A DNA stretch of 64,000 nt from Hexactinellida sp. DTS-2022 (GCA_028753945.1 JAPNXP010000005.1:2728001-2792000); one strand, 5' to 3'; positions 1-11,993 are shown, counted from the stretch's first letter. Translations and numbers: made by a program. Notes: generated by a model not told the origin, from the letters alone.

Positions 1-144
1 GAGTAGTTTAAACAACCGTCACAAACTATTGGAAGCAATTAAGTCTTGAATATTTTATCCTGTTTTCAAATACTTTTGTGCTGGTCGGTGTATATTGAGA
101 CAAATAACCACCTGCAAATTTTACAACGTGCACTGTTAACAAAC

Positions 145-656
145 GGAGAGCCGGATATCCGGATAACTAAATGAAATACTATCCGGCATCCGGATATTTA
201 CGAATGACGGATACAGTCAAACCTCCAAGATCCGGATACCTCCTTCAACCGGGAAACATTTTTTTATAATTACAAAATTAAGTCGCCTTTTTTTGGTTAT
301 TAGCCCCAGATTTAGTTTATCTTTGCAGATTTGAATGTCAAACATGTTACTAAAAGTAAAATACCCTTATCTGGGCATTAAATATTGGTTTGGATTTGGC
401 CATATGGAAATTTCGCTACTTTATATACAATTCATTTTCGAAATTTATGAACTCCTTGCGTAAAGTTATATCAATTTTCGTTGATCGGAGGATGCGCATC
501 AAGCTAGAGTCCCCCTCGACAATAGTTTTGGAGACATCAGACCATAAATACTAGTTGATTATGCAATAAACTATATGGTTATTTCCGAGATCCGGGCAAA
601 TTATAAGATCCGGGCACCCTCCGGACAAGGCTGCCCGGATAGGGGAGGATCGCCTG
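145..656 (+). repeat. Dispersed repeat with ATCCGGAT words, copy A
   Basis: Both ends are rich in variants of ATCCGGAT or ATCCGGGCA, and the middle is AT-rich. A reverse-complement copy lies at 37697-38137 and matches almost throughout, which shows this is an interspersed family rather than unique DNA. No target duplication could be assigned. The CAGGCGAT-type outer end suggests a non-autonomous DNA transposon, but that is inference. Confidence 0.6.
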
Positions 657-774
657 TAATTCCAAACCCTACTCTAGATATTCCTGCATTTATTACAATA
701 ACCCTTATACCTTCATACCATGATTATTGCTATTTTATTTCTTAATGCCATGATTACTACTTGCTAACAGTTGT

Positions 775-1224
775 CGGACTAAACGATGATTTATATACTC
801 CTAATATTGATTATAAAGCGTAAATAGGCCTAAAATAGTAGAATTTAACAATGTGGAATTTAGTGATTACGTCATCATTCGATAATGAGTCAGCATATTG
901 GCGATCTGGCGATCGTGTCCGCATCATTAATGTACATGTTCTATTAAATTTTCAGATTTTTCTCTCTTAAAGGGCTCGAATTATGTGCGATTAAGTTAAT
1001 TTTCAGGGTTCTCGTAACGTGACAATGACGTCATAACTTGTCGAGGTGTGACAAATTTTGAGTGGAAACCTCAACTTGTTGGCGGGTGCCAAAAGTTACC
1101 CCTATATGCCAAAAATCACATTTGGAAACCGTCCACTTTCTTCAATCAACTCATCACATACAAACAAATTTATATATATATATATATTATATATACACCC
1201 AGGCTTGTGTTTTATTAGTATAGA
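775..1224 (-). mobile_element. Non-autonomous Helitron, family 1, 3' end degraded
   Basis: Read on the minus strand, the 5' end is TCTATACTAATAAAACACAAG at 1224, preceded by A, as expected for a Helitron inserted between A and T. The body matches the complete copy at 52147-52632 and those at 15156, 36931 and 38525. The 3' hairpin and CTAG end seen in complete copies are not recognisable here. No protein is encoded. Confidence 0.65.
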
Positions 1225-1330
1225 TGTGTACAGTTGGAGTATTTTGAGCAAGTTAATCTTTACTGCTGCTAATTGTTTCTTGCCAATGAAATTAAAAACT
1301 ACAACTCCTCTGTGCTTCAAATAGGTATCG
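1225..1330 (+). pseudogene. Fragment related to the C-terminal part of the P-element-like gene at 23.2-26.1 kb
   Basis: The translation shares the pattern SWxILSxL followed by FLxxKL and a Phe-Lys ending with the minus-strand reading frame at 23621-23914. The DNA is also alignable by eye when one copy is reverse-complemented. It is about 35 codons long and directly abuts the Helitron end at 1224, so it is a leftover. Function cannot be inferred from this piece alone. Confidence 0.35.
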
Positions 1331-1444
1331 ATAAACGTAAATTGAAAAAATTCTCATGAATTATTGTTTTCCATTACATAATATTTATTGTTGTTAGCAC
1401 TTAATTTCTTTATATTTGTATCTGAGATTTCGCGAAATCAAGTA

Positions 1445-1614
1445 TAGTATATGTCGGATATAAGCACACCGGTTATAAGGACAATCGGATATAAGAACAC
1501 TGTTGGAAAACAGTTGGCATCTACCCTATATAATTTGTGTCGGTTATAAGAACATGCCGGTTATAAGCACATCAAGTGAAATTCCCGACGATGTCCTTTA
1601 ACCGGCATCCACTG
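1445..1614. mobile_element. pogo/Tigger-like MITE
   Basis: The element lies between TA dinucleotides. It has inverted ends related to CAGTATATGTCGGATA and repeated ATCGGATATAAGCAC/CGGTTATAAG words. The right end reads ACTG followed by TA; the left C has decayed to T. A truncated relative lies at 18090-18186. TA duplication and CAGT ends are typical of the Tc1/mariner-pogo superfamily. Confidence 0.5.
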
Positions 1615-1643
1615 TATACTTAATTGTTAAGTGATGTGAATTT

Positions 1644-1666
1644 GAGAGAGAGAGAGAGAGAGAGAG
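1644..1666. repeat. (GA)n microsatellite
   Basis: An uninterrupted run of about eleven GA dinucleotides. Confidence 0.9.
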
Positions 1667-1906
1667 GAGTTCCAAGACATGTTGTGTTCGTATATGTGTT
1701 GTGTATTACAGTAGTTTAAATGTTTGTATTTTGTATGTAGGTTGACTTATTATCATTAAAATATATTAATTCCAAATAAATGTATGGGTTTATTCTTCAC
1801 TGATATACTGGGTTGGGAAATATTTGACTTCAGATGCACTTAAGTGCTTTTCTTTTATGTTCACTCCCATAAGATTATTCTATTCCTAAAGTCCATCTAT
1901 TACCGC

Positions 1907-2195
1907 ATCATCATGTTAACGCGTCTAACTATGTTAAAAACAGGCTATAAAAACACGATAATACCCCCTAAAAATAGCGATTAAGTATTCAACTGATGAC
2001 TTAGCTCAATTCTGAAGGGTGCTATGTATACCTTGATACCATGTTCCTATATGGTTATAGAACATTTATGAGGTCTATCATTACTAGTTATTTAGATAAC
2101 GATAAATAACCTATTATCAATGGCCTTCCTTTAATCCATGGTGCAGTTTCACAAAGTTGGTGCATAGGCCTTATATAACGTAGGTCACGGCCGAA
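1907..2195 (+). repeat. Dispersed repeat shared with the centre of the 7.2-kb palindrome
   Basis: This stretch matches 29740-30005 without a break and also, inverted, 29277-29436. It therefore provides an undisrupted copy of the sequence lying across the spacer/right-arm junction of the palindrome. A more diverged part of the same family lies at 9195-9430. No coding potential was seen. Confidence 0.65.
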
Positions 2196-4030
2196 CTTAT
2201 GCGAGGAGTTCAGTTGACAAGTATTCAAAATCATTTCTGGACAAATTTTGATTTTTTCCCAGCGTAAATTGAATTACAGCAGCTGTGAAGGATTGTTACA
2301 TTCAACACGAGATCTAGTATTGTGTCCTAGGGGAGAATCAGTCGCAGGATATGGCCTGCCCGTTAGGCGTTAGGGGATGAGCTTTAGTATAGATTCCAGG
2401 AATACCCAGTGTAATTGTACTAACAACCTGGGCTTGGGGTGGGCTCTGGGCAGAATGTTTTTACCCGGGGCTTTTTCCCCGGATAAAAACATCCGCCACT
2501 GTTCCAGGGCATAATAAAAGGATCTCTTCAATTTGAAACTTTCTGTAAATTCAGCTTCTTTGAAAGTACATGGGTTTGCCAGATATACATTTTTCTCTGA
2601 CAATGTTTGCTTACATCCAGAATCTTTACAGCTTCTCAAAATTATATATTAAGTTACGTATCTTAAAGGAATTTTTTGCTATTCCCTCAGCAAAAAGACT
2701 ACTAATTCACATTATGTTTCAAAGATCGGAATTGGCGAATTCCTACCACCGATTATAATTTATATCGTCTTCATCAAATATATCATGATTTAGCTCTATC
2801 ATTTTTGTCTGTTATGGAAGGTGCTAAATACCTTTCTCACCATAATCATCACAATTTGTCATGAACGTGTTTGATACTATGTACGCATAATTCCACATAT
2901 TTACCGAAACTACTCGTCACTTAATTGCTGCCCAACACTATACGCATTGTAATTTATCTTTAGGTACACCTTGTCGGGAGCATTTATGGTACATATATTC
3001 AGGAGTGTGATGAAAAATTTTCTCCTATACATTTGCTCGACATACTCTTAGTATTATTATAACACTGTTCATGCATACTTCCCCCTTGTCTTAGAAACAA
3101 ATCTAGTGTGACACTTGGAAGTTCTCTCCGGTGTGTAAAAAATGAGAATTATTGTAATAAAACTTATAAACATTAATGTCCTCTGTACATAACGGATGAC
3201 GAACACAAGCTGGTGCATGGCTAATATCGGGACTTTAATGCACACTGATGGAGTGACGTTTTGCTTTACTACTTCAGCATGTTCATCTCAGCTGTTTTCT
3301 TCGCGAACACATATAAACCTATCAGGGAATGTGGACAACAGTTTTGTACATGATACACTTCCGCTTTCTTTGTTTGCTTACTTGGCGTTGTGATAATAAA
3401 TTAGGGAACTTATTGCGAATATTCATGGTTTGATCTAGTTGCCTGATTTATTATTGTCAAAACTCGCATAGTTTCCGCAGAGTGCCAACCTATTACATCC
3501 AAGAAATTTGGTTACTCGTTTTAGAATATGGGCCAATAATCGAATCATTCTCAGATTCCATAAAAAATTTAGACTTGCTCTTAACGTGACCATATTGATA
3601 CTGTAATGACATAGAGAGTCCACATGTGGTTATAGTGTTTTCGTTAGATTTATACCATTTAAGTGTCCCTGTCATTGAATCATTATACGAAGTAATTGTT
3701 CGAACCTATGACATAATGATGTCTGCGATGCATTATGCCTTACCCGATAGCGGTGAGTAACATAATCACTCACAGTTGTTCCTTTGTCAACATACTATAA
3801 CATATTGTTTTGAAAGATTTCGCGACTCACAATCTAGACTAGAATAATTGTGGCAGGACCGCAACTAACTATTCATGCCAAATTGAAGGATGATTAATGT
3901 TTGCTGGCATCGGAGCATTACGAGAGGTTTGGAACAACCATTATGTTCTACTAAATATAATATTTATTGTTTCAACTGCGCAAGTTATTTGTATTTTGTT
4001 TTGTAGCAGCCTTACTAGTTAGTGATATAG
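2196..4030. other. No recognisable gene
   Basis: Only short reading frames are present (up to about 90 codons) with no recognisable motif. The stretch is AT-rich single-copy-looking DNA. I see no clear inverted termini. Confidence 0.6.
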
Positions 4031-4032
4031 AA

Positions 4033-4719
4033 TTCTTCCAAATTGAATATATTACTGAAGCTCTGAGTCCAATGAAGATAGCTATAGAACTCTATGTAGA
4101 CGAGATGCTAATTAAATAACAGCAGAAGCAACTATAAATTTTTTTGTTAAATGAGCTCAAAAAATCTCCTTCATATTATAATCCTCGCATCTTGGAAGCA
4201 ATCGATCAGCGTATTATTCAAGAACGTTATACGGAGGCATTTGTAATAATTCAATATCTACATAATCCTCGAGCCCAACTAGAGAAAAAGGCAGTAGTTA
4301 ACAAATTCTGTTGTGAATTATTATCGAGGATGGGAGAAAATGAAGAAGAAACTCTTGATGATGAAATGGAACTCACAGATGCTACAGAAAACAGTTCTGA
4401 AGTTATCCAATCTGAAGAATTATCAATTGCAAATAAACTTCAAATAGCCATTGATGCGTCTCTTAGAAAGCCTCATGAAATATCTCCTTCTAAATCATCG
4501 TTATCAACAAATTTAAAATACGAATTAACAGTAGCAGAACAGACATGGAAGAGAGGCATCTTATTGGGGAATATATACCAAATGATGTACATTGCCCCAC
4601 CAACATCAGTAGAGGCTGAACGAGTATTTTCATCAGCTACTTACCTCTGCAACAAGTTAAGGATCAAACTTAATGATCTTTGTTTTATTCGAAACAATGA
4701 GAAAAATAATCATGATTAG
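4033..4719 (+). pseudogene. hAT-family transposase, C-terminal part
   Basis: The 3' part of a hAT transposase. A 191-codon open stretch from 4147 ends at 4719 and contains the hAT C-terminal dimerisation signature: APPTSVEAERVFSSA followed by the Arg-Ile-Lys-Leu segment. In-frame sequence upstream to about 4033 continues the family pattern (EALSPMKIAIE, then an LKKSP segment) but carries two stop codons, and the catalytic DDE region is missing. The family's normal role is cut-and-paste transposition with 8-bp target duplication. This copy is 5'-truncated and cannot be active. It differs from the BED-type hAT at 21.1-22.3 kb. Confidence 0.8.
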
Positions 4720-4884
4720 TACATTAATGCTATCACCAGAATATTAGTATCAGTTTATTAATTAGCTGTCTTTATCATCTTTCTATTTTATAATTAATAA
4801 TTACTATAATACTAAATACTCCTAAATATGGTATTAAACGGATATATCTATTTCCTAAACATATTTAAAGGGTCATACAAATTG

Positions 4885-4976
4885 TTCCATCGATTCCGGG
4901 ATCCCGGGATTGAATGCGAGACCAATCCCGAAATCCCAGGATTGGAAAAGTCCCCGGGATTGAGACCCCTAATTTT
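4885..4976. repeat. Cluster of ATCCCGGGATT palindromic words
   Basis: Several variants of the palindrome ATCCCGGGAT or AATCCCGG occur in both orientations. The stretch ends in GATTGAGACCCCT, which reads AGGGGTCTCAATC on the other strand and looks like a hAT-type end. A matching left end was not found, so this may be a solo end. Confidence 0.4.
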
Positions 4977-5073
4977 ACACTTTCTCAAGACTAATTTTAT
5001 TTTGGATTTGTTTGCATTTAGTGACCATATTGTTTCTTTCTTTCGAAATTCAATTAACTTATGGTATATTTAA

Positions 5074-5758
5074 CTGTAGACTGCCTACTGATACACGTTG
5101 TGCCAGGAGGAAAACAGGTCGATCAAATAATTCAAATTTCAAGAAAATTGGGATTTAGACATGGTTTTGTACTCTCTATCGATTTCATTCAAAAAATCAA
5201 AATTTTCAAAAATTGTTATGATGACGTAGCATAAAAGTGAAATGCTCCACTTGCCCGCCACTTGCTTTCCTAAATTATAAATGTTATAATTTCACCGTAG
5301 AAATACCCGAAAGAAGATATTAGACTAAATAATATCTATAATAGTATATTTGGTATGACTAATACAGAGTTGTGATAGATATAACTCAAATATATGTAAT
5401 TTTTCGTAATCCATGGTTCATCAAAAACAAATTTGCCGATTTTTTTAAAAGGATGTAACTTTCGTTTAGTGAATCGGATTTGTTCAATTTTTGAGATCTG
5501 ATGACTAATAAGATAGTCGTCATTATTCAAGTTTAAAAACAAAGGATCACTTACATGTTAACGGCGTTATATCGATTTAAAGAGAAAGTATGTGACATCA
5601 CTTTTTGTCGAAATCTTTTCGTAAATTTTTTCAAAAATTCTAGAATGTTGTAATATTATTGTGCTCTTGTTGGAATTCAAATTATTAGGTTCTAAATATT
5701 AAATTCAAAGAACTACAGGGTATGCTATTTTCCTGAAAATCACTCCGGCAGTCTACGG
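5074..5758. mobile_element. TTAA-flanked non-autonomous DNA transposon (685 bp)
   Basis: TTAA at 5070-5073 and 5759-5762 flanks inverted ends CTGTAGACTGCC and CCGTAGACTGCC. TTAA duplication is typical of piggyBac and Kolobok elements; I cannot choose between them. The interior has no long frame. Its left part is repeated at 11565-12085, where another transposon has inserted into it. Confidence 0.6.
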
Positions 5759-5762
5759 TTAA

Positions 5763-6317
5763 TGATATGGTCGTATTGGATACGAGCCCATCGATCTCTG
5801 TCGGTTCGCGACAGACCAATGCCGTTACGCATAATTTTAATAACGATTACATCAAGTATTCTTATTATAAACTCACAATATCCAAATTCATTTTAATCCT
5901 ACTACTTGTTCACGTATTGCACTTGTTGGACAACAACAACAAAAAAATTCTTTTCAGAAATTTTAAATGCAAATTTCGGAATCAGCATACTTGTTCACCT
6001 ATTCTAACATTTTGAAGCCTGTCTCTATATTTATCATAAGGCTCTAATCAGTATGTCGGGACAAATTGCCCAATTCGCTCTTCAGTATTATATTTTATAT
6101 TCCCTCCCCACCCCAATTTCTTCGAAGTTTTTGGCACCTCCGGATTATTATCCCCACCCCATTTATAGTACAGTATGTTCTCTCTAATAGTCTACAAGTA
6201 GAAAAAAATCCCAAGTGTACTATTAGACAACACAGGCAATTATAGAATTTAATCATAAGTAACATCAAAGGTAATATACATAGCATAAAGTATTCGTGAA
6301 AGCAATTATAATTGAGG
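5763..6317. other. Gene-free stretch with a Helitron family 2 fragment
   Basis: Roughly 5935-6045 resembles the Helitron-like family at 50600-50861 and 57530-57692: the shared text is ATCAGCATACTTGTTCAC, then a CTATTCTAACATTT segment. The rest is unassigned. Confidence 0.4.
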
Positions 6318-7560
6318 CATTGCCTACTCTATACTATATGGCCTGACAGTAGATGTAACAGCGATGTACAAGAAGATTGCAAATATTAATCTTCTAATGT
6401 TCAGTATAATGAACTTTAGTTCTTTATGCATCTCTAGGTCGTAAATATAACTCAGCCCAGTTAGCTCGTTATTAGTATTAGCTGTAATGAAAACGGTGAT
6501 TGGATTTTCATAATTTAATACAAATAATAAACACAAACAGTACAATTTCTAATATTAACACTACTTTGTAATAATACACAATTATTTGCTTTCTTTTTTC
6601 TCTCCTCTTTATCTCTCTCGCTCTAACAGTGAGATACTACACAATAAACTTCACAATAGAAATACGAATAAACAGATTAATACAAATCATGGTATATGCA
6701 AATAATTGACACACAATTAGGATGGATATTTTTAAGTCCGCCACGGTCCGTTCCTGCAGAAGATTATACTGGAGACAGGTCTTACTCAAGGAGAAATTCT
6801 TTATCAACTGTTAGCATCTGTAGACAGATATGACTCGGTTTTGTCTGTTTCAGGTACTGATGGACAGAATGGCCTGCAATAAAGGCTAATGATTGAAGCA
6901 ACTGTGAACCACAATCAATTGTTGATCGATCATTAATCTCATCAAGAAATGTCTCCAAATTGAACTCACCATCAGTAGTGAAATACGGACAAGAAAATGA
7001 CTTGACGAATGACTGAATTCATTGAAAGGAAGTGTCTTGTTGGTCAATAAATATGTTCAATATGCTAATAAGTTTAAGTCGACGCTCGGTTTAAAGAATT
7101 TGAAGATATATGTGATAATTAGAACCCGACATCATACGGTATAGACCGAAATGGTGTTCCTAGGGATTCGTCTATAGAAACGGAAGACAACACGTATGTA
7201 AAGCCGCATGTTTGAGTCAAATTGTTCGTAATTTGTAGTAAGGCAATACAACCATGTCTAAAACTGGTGTATGTTTGTTTACTCAGTTTGCCAATTTTTT
7301 CTGGTAAAGTTTGCCAAGCATCTAACCAAAAAACTATACGAGTCAAAAATAGAAATCGCTCGTCATTCAAAGTCAAAGGTCTAGAGAAATTATCGTTTAA
7401 ATGTATTCTTTTAAAAGGTGTATTACCGTTGAATAATTTCCAAACAGTAAGAAGGGTATCAACAAACTCAGGAGTATTATTTCAATATTCTGGATAATCA
7501 ATTCGTTCTGGATAATTCAATTTGTTTTGGATAGTTAGCGCAGGTATTGTTAACTGGACT
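6318..7560 (-). pseudogene. P-element/THAP9-like transposase remnant, copy 1
   Basis: Minus-strand remnant collinear with 23210-24760. The clearest coding part is 7119-7376. It reads DERFLFL, a WLDAW segment, GKLSKQTYTSFRHGC, and then GFTYVLSS followed by DESLGTPF. This resembles the C-terminal region of P-element-type transposases, where KLTKQTF-like and GFxYVLxxxxxDxLExxFG motifs occur. Compared with copy 2, about 0.3 kb is missing near 6720 and the homology stops near 7550, so the THAP domain is absent. Two copies of one family is sequence-supported; assignment to the P superfamily is motif-based. Confidence 0.6.
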
Positions 7561-8720
7561 TTGCGAACATTAACAATGGTTAAATATTAAAAGATTGTTA
7601 ACAACAATTTTTCTTTTTTTCTTTTATTACAACAAGTCACCCAGAATCAAACTCATCATTTTTATTAGATGAATTCCCAACTATCAATAACCTATATGTC
7701 AGTAATACTTCACTTTGAGTACCTCCAATCCAAATTCCCATTTTCTATAAACTACAGTTTAAGCCACTGTGCATCCTTGACCGGACACCGTCGTCTCGAT
7801 TGTGCTCGTAGCTGGGAATTTTGTCCATGTAGATTCATTTAAACATCAAAGCTGATGTTTTAAAAAGGTTGTGGATAATTTGAGCAAGTGTTTGTTAGTT
7901 TTATTTGTCATTAAACTCCATTTTTTGGATAAATTTTTCATGATTAGCTTGGCTTAACCCTAACATGGGTTCCCAGTTGAGGAAGATGCCCGTATTTGAG
8001 AAGTCCAGTACTCAGAGAGGTTTAAGTGTACCTGTCAAAATAATAATGATTACTATAATTATATTTTCTATTATTTTGGGATTAAATACTTAGCTAATGA
8101 AACTCTATTAGTTTTGCAGGAATTTGTTGTAAATTCCATAACTGATTCCTGGGGCATGTGTTCCCCAAGTTTTTCAATTTAATTTAAATAGTATAGGCAT
8201 ATATACTTGTATGTTTAATTGAATGTTCTCTATTTAGTATTACGTATCTTGGTTTCTGCAAATGAACTATTATACTAATTATTTGTCGAGGAATCTCCTT
8301 GACATGCAAATGTTGAGTATATTGACATGTTTAAATGAGCACCTTTCGAATTTTTTGTGCATTTGAGAACCCTAAATATGTCTATGGGATTTAACTCTGA
8401 TTTAATGGCAATTATGGAAGTGATATAAAATGGCAATAATTCTATTTTGTTTCACTACTTTAATTGGAATGAATTATTGAGTAGTAACACACAACTTGAG
8501 GTGGTGTGGTGGTGTGTCTGCCCCAACCATCACCCACTGTGCTGGCTTTTTCACAGTTCGTATATTGGAATCTTAACACGTGTTTGGTACTAGTAGTTAG
8601 AATTTTCCCTCCACAAAAAATAAATAATAATAATAATAATGAATTTGAAATAATCTGCCACTGGCAGAATCTAATTAATTTGTAATGCAATAGTGATTTG
8701 ACTCAAGCATTTAAGATTTT
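7561..8720. other. No recognisable gene; short AT repeats
   Basis: AT-rich DNA with a short (AAT)n run near 8623-8641. No motif-bearing frame was seen on either strand. Confidence 0.55.
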
Positions 8721-8721
8721 C

Positions 8722-9060
8722 AGATAAATCTCATCAAATCCCATTTTATAGGGTCGATATGTGTATAATTATACTAGTGGTAGTTGAACGAGGCGTCACT
8801 AGATTGGATGGGCACACAATTTGAGAATGGAATGTTCGCACATTCCTGACATATTTTTGATACATTCTAGCGTTGCAATGGAAAAAATCCTCCAAATATT
8901 GTTATGTGATGTGTCATATTACTGGAAATTTAACGCTGAGTACAAATATGATGATCATAAGTTAATTAGGTTTGATTTGAGAAAATTGTTTCTTGGAATG
9001 TCGGCGATTTACTATGAAAAAGCCGACACTGCCAGCCGTGTAAAAGAATTCCCCAACACG
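8722..9060 (+). repeat. Dispersed repeat (GGGTCACTCGAT family), copy 1
   Basis: This stretch aligns with 33480-33790 and, more weakly, with 49715-49900 and its inverted partner 51330-51480. Shared landmarks are a GTCACT(C/A)GAT word, a CATTC(C/T)AGCGTT word and an ATG(G/T)TCATGTGA-like word. The family crosses different contexts, so it is mobile or was once part of a mobile element. No protein was recognised. Confidence 0.55.
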
Positions 9061-9194
9061 GATTTAGGTGATTTTGGATATGTTATTAAAAAGAAAATCC
9101 GCTTCTAATGATACATACTAAAATACGCTTTGTATGAATTTTTCTAGGTATGACCCATTTTGGATTTCAACGACCGGACTAACAATTATAGTTC

Positions 9195-9430
9195 CTTTAG
9201 GAATACATTTCCATGGCAACCAAGCAATGTATGAGCATTCCATCATATTTCCGATATATTTCATTCAATTAGTTTTGTGAACTATATAGTTCACAAAAAG
9301 TTTTATGCTAAAATTGAAATCATATATATGATTTCAATTTTAGCATAAAACGCTTTTAACTAGTATGTTAAAAATACTCTATAAACGCACGATAATTCGC
9401 ATTAAAGATTTCATTAATATTATCAGATGA
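9195..9430 (+). repeat. Diverged copy of the palindrome-centre repeat
   Basis: Similar to 29636-29830: CATTTCCATGGCAACC, then CGATATATTTCATTCAA, then a TAGTATGTTAAAAA stretch. It is interrupted by the paired perfect palindromes at 9273-9351. Confidence 0.5.
9273..9351. repeat. Two adjacent perfect palindromes (26 bp and 52 bp)
   Basis: 9273-9298 reads TTTTGTGAACTAT and its exact complement; 9300-9351 is a 52-bp perfect palindrome centred on ATATAT. They are separated by one base. They could form hairpins or cruciforms. They interrupt a dispersed repeat, so they were probably added after it. Confidence 0.85.
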
Positions 9431-9733
9431 TGGCGACTCCATCATATTCCGATTTCATTCTGGCTCTTGACTGCTCGAGTTTAACATTTACCTGTTCGTT
9501 TTACAAGAAATCCTTGTCTTCCTGTTCTTGGCCCATTCTAAGATAGGTTTATAGGATTACTACAATGTTGATTCCAATTCTGTAGCGGGAATGGGCCTTG
9601 GAGCCAATTAAAACATGACTCTGTAACAGAGTGGACCATGGGCCATGGGTCATGGGTCAAATGGGTCACCTAAATCGATGGGTCAGATGGATCATGGGTC
9701 ACGGCTTCGTGACCCATGACCATAGGCGCCGAT

Positions 9734-10379
9734 CAGGGTTGGGGCCGATGACGATTACACATTTCGCTGTAATCGTAATCGTAATCGTAATCAAATAATT
9801 ATATTAGAGTGTAATCGTATCGTAATCATGCTATTTATTAGCGTATTTATCTTTGAAATTTAGGATATATTATCAATTCGTAGGATTGCACCTGCGAAAG
9901 TGCTTTTATTCAATAACAGTCACATTAATTTGAATTACATCATAATATATACTACAGTAACAGTGAAATCAGGCTTTCATCCAGGAAAAATTTCCCGCGC
10001 GCCTAGATTAAGTTTGAGCTCGCTCACACTCGCCTAAAATGCTCAATTTGTATTACGTCAATGGGAGCATCTCTCGATTTTCGCGCGCCTATAAAGTTTT
10101 TCCTTTGAAATTACGCGCCTGGAGGCGCGTCGCATACGCCTGGATGAAATCCTGATTGAAATTGATATTTTCCCTTGTTGTTAGTACTTTTAAATTCGAA
10201 TTTATCAGACTTAGCCAGACCGCATTTAGTATTATTTTCATAATCGTAATCATATACAAGTTTATAGTAATTGACTAATTGTAATAGTAATCGTATTCGT
10301 AATCACTTAAAAATTAGAGATCGTAATCGTAATCGTAATCGTAATCATAATCATCTGAAAGTAATCGGCCCCAACCCTG
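9734..10379. mobile_element. hAT-type MITE with GTAATC arrays (646 bp)
   Basis: Ends CAGGGTTGGGGCCGAT are inverted and flanked by a perfect 8-bp duplication GCGCCGAT (9726-9733 and 10380-10387). Subterminal tandem GTAATC units follow on both sides. No transposase is present, so it would need one supplied in trans. It contains the MITE at 9970-10154. Confidence 0.8.
9970..10154. mobile_element. Small hAT-type MITE (185 bp), TTTCATCCAGG family
   Basis: Ends CAGGCTTTCATCCAGG and its near-perfect inverse are flanked by AGTGAAAT and ATTGAAAT (7 of 8 match). The interior carries GCGCGCCT-like words also seen in the elements at 11649-11993 and near 15625. This is the innermost layer of the nest. 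Confidence 0.65.
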
Positions 10380-10825
10380 GCGCCGATAGTGCCGATTTGG
10401 GCGGGTCCGGATCCGCCCAAATCTTTGAGGAAATCATAAGAAATCGTCGCCTATGGCTCAGAATCTGAGATGGACCCGCCCCAATTTTAGAGGAAATCAA
10501 AAGTAATCGGCGCCAATGCCGGGCCATGACCCATGCCCAATTTGGAATTTCAATTTATTCTTCAGTTTAAATACTAATCACTCATCATCATCATTATTAT
10601 TATGACATTGATGTGCACTGAATTACTAAACATATTCGACATTGCAACATGTAGGTTTGTTGAGGTAATTTATACTTTTTTCTGTTAATCTGTTAATGCT
10701 ACAGATAGTATATAGATATTTATAATTGTGTGATGGGTCAATGTGTCACTCGATGTGTCATGAGTCAGAAATGGGATGGGTCAGATGGGTCATGGGTCAC
10801 CAATGTTGACCCATGGTCCACTCTG

Positions 10826-11560
10826 GATGGAGACAAGAGGGATACAATGTGCGAAATAGGTGACTAGGTGTATCTTAGAATTGAGAGGTGGATAAGTGGT
10901 GTAATCCCATATTTCGAAGCACATTAGCCGATGGAAAAGAAAAGGCAGTTCTGAAATGTCCGTCTCCAGGTACAGAGATACGATTTGGAGCGTCCGACGA
11001 AGAACAAAACCAAACAGTGCAATTATGCCACTAATTCAGAACTGTACAGTGAAGAGGACCGGGGCAGAAGCGCTTGAAACTTGTACGATTTTTCCATGGT
11101 GCAGATTAACCTGCAGAGATCAGAAGATCCAGCTGAAAACGGCATCCCCCATGTTGCTGCAGGATACGTGGCAGAGTGATATATCATACAACTTTAGTTT
11201 TACTTCTAGGAATTTAGAAGCGAAACTCTTACCACTAAGTTTTCCTAGTTCATCACTTAATAGACCACCAAACTAGTTTCGATAGATACACGGTATATAA
11301 AGCATTAAATTTAGTTAGTAACAGCGTGTTTCTTTCTATATTCTACTGGCATTTAGCATATCTATAATTTCCTAATTAACGAAGTCACAATATATTTCTT
11401 ATTAACAATCTTTTGCAAAGATAATAGATCATTTGCGGATCTGAGCTATACTGAAAACCCTCTAGTCTTATCCTACTTGCAATGGAAATTTTAACATCTT
11501 GTTGTTCCCATAATTATCTTAAATCATTTGGCCCATTTTAATTTTATATCACTACTATTA
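10826..11560. other. No recognisable gene
   Basis: A 106-codon plus-strand frame (10956-11276) has no motif I recognise and no supporting context. I regard it as probably non-coding. Confidence 0.5.
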
Positions 11561-11648
11561 ACCAATGACTGTTCAAAGGGTGCACAGCTTAATCGCTGCC
11601 AAAATGGTGGATGAAATTATTCAAATTTCGAAAAACTTGGATTTAGAC

Positions 11649-11993
11649 CAGGGGTTTATCCAGGAGCGCGCCATACGCCTAGAGGCGTATAAATTGGGAT
11701 ATATTTGCTTTTAGAATCGCGAAAACTGCCAAAAGTTCCCATGGAGTAATACAAAACTGACCTTTTACAGGGGCGGTCGCAGGATTTGATAAAAGGGGGG
11801 GGTCTAATTTTACAAAACTCTAGAAATAATTCTGAAAAGGCATTTCTGACAGACATAATTTCATTAGTCCAGAAAAAGGGGGGGTCCGGACCCCCCCCTG
11901 GGACCGCCTCTGCCTTTTAGGCGTACAAAATTCATACTCTAGTGACCTTAGGACAGTTAGGAGTGTTCAATTTTACTCCTGTATAATAGCCTG
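11649..11993. mobile_element. hAT-type MITE (345 bp) in a TTAA-family repeat
   Basis: A perfect 8-bp duplication ATTTAGAC flanks it (11641-11648, 11994-12001). The ends CAGGGGTTTATCCAGG and CAGGCTATTATACAGG (other strand) are imperfectly inverted. The related copy at 5074 lacks the insertion. It contains the 145-bp MITE at 11768-11912. Confidence 0.75.
11768..11912. mobile_element. Small hAT-type MITE (145 bp) with G/C runs
   Basis: Ends CAGGGGCGGTCGCAGG and CCTGGGACCGCCTCTG are inverted, and CCTTTTA is repeated immediately outside both. The interior carries long G and C runs. It is nested in 11649-11993. Confidence 0.7.

Larger units (their letters stand above)
9627..10825. mobile_element. 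hAT-like element with ATGGGTCA arrays, outer shell of a nest
   Basis: Inverted ends CAGAGTGGACCATGGG sit at 9627 and 10825. Inside each end the word ATGGGTCA is repeated many times with small changes. CAG...CTG ends suggest the hAT superfamily, but I could not find a matching 8-bp duplication. The element is split by a second shell with ends CATAGGCGCCGAT and ATCGGCGCCAATG (about 9721-10525), which holds the element at 9734-10379. Confidence 0.55.

Noticed and set aside
10956-11276. 106-codon frame as a host gene
   Set aside because: No recognisable motif, no splice context and no homology to anything else in the window. Length alone is not convincing in this DNA.
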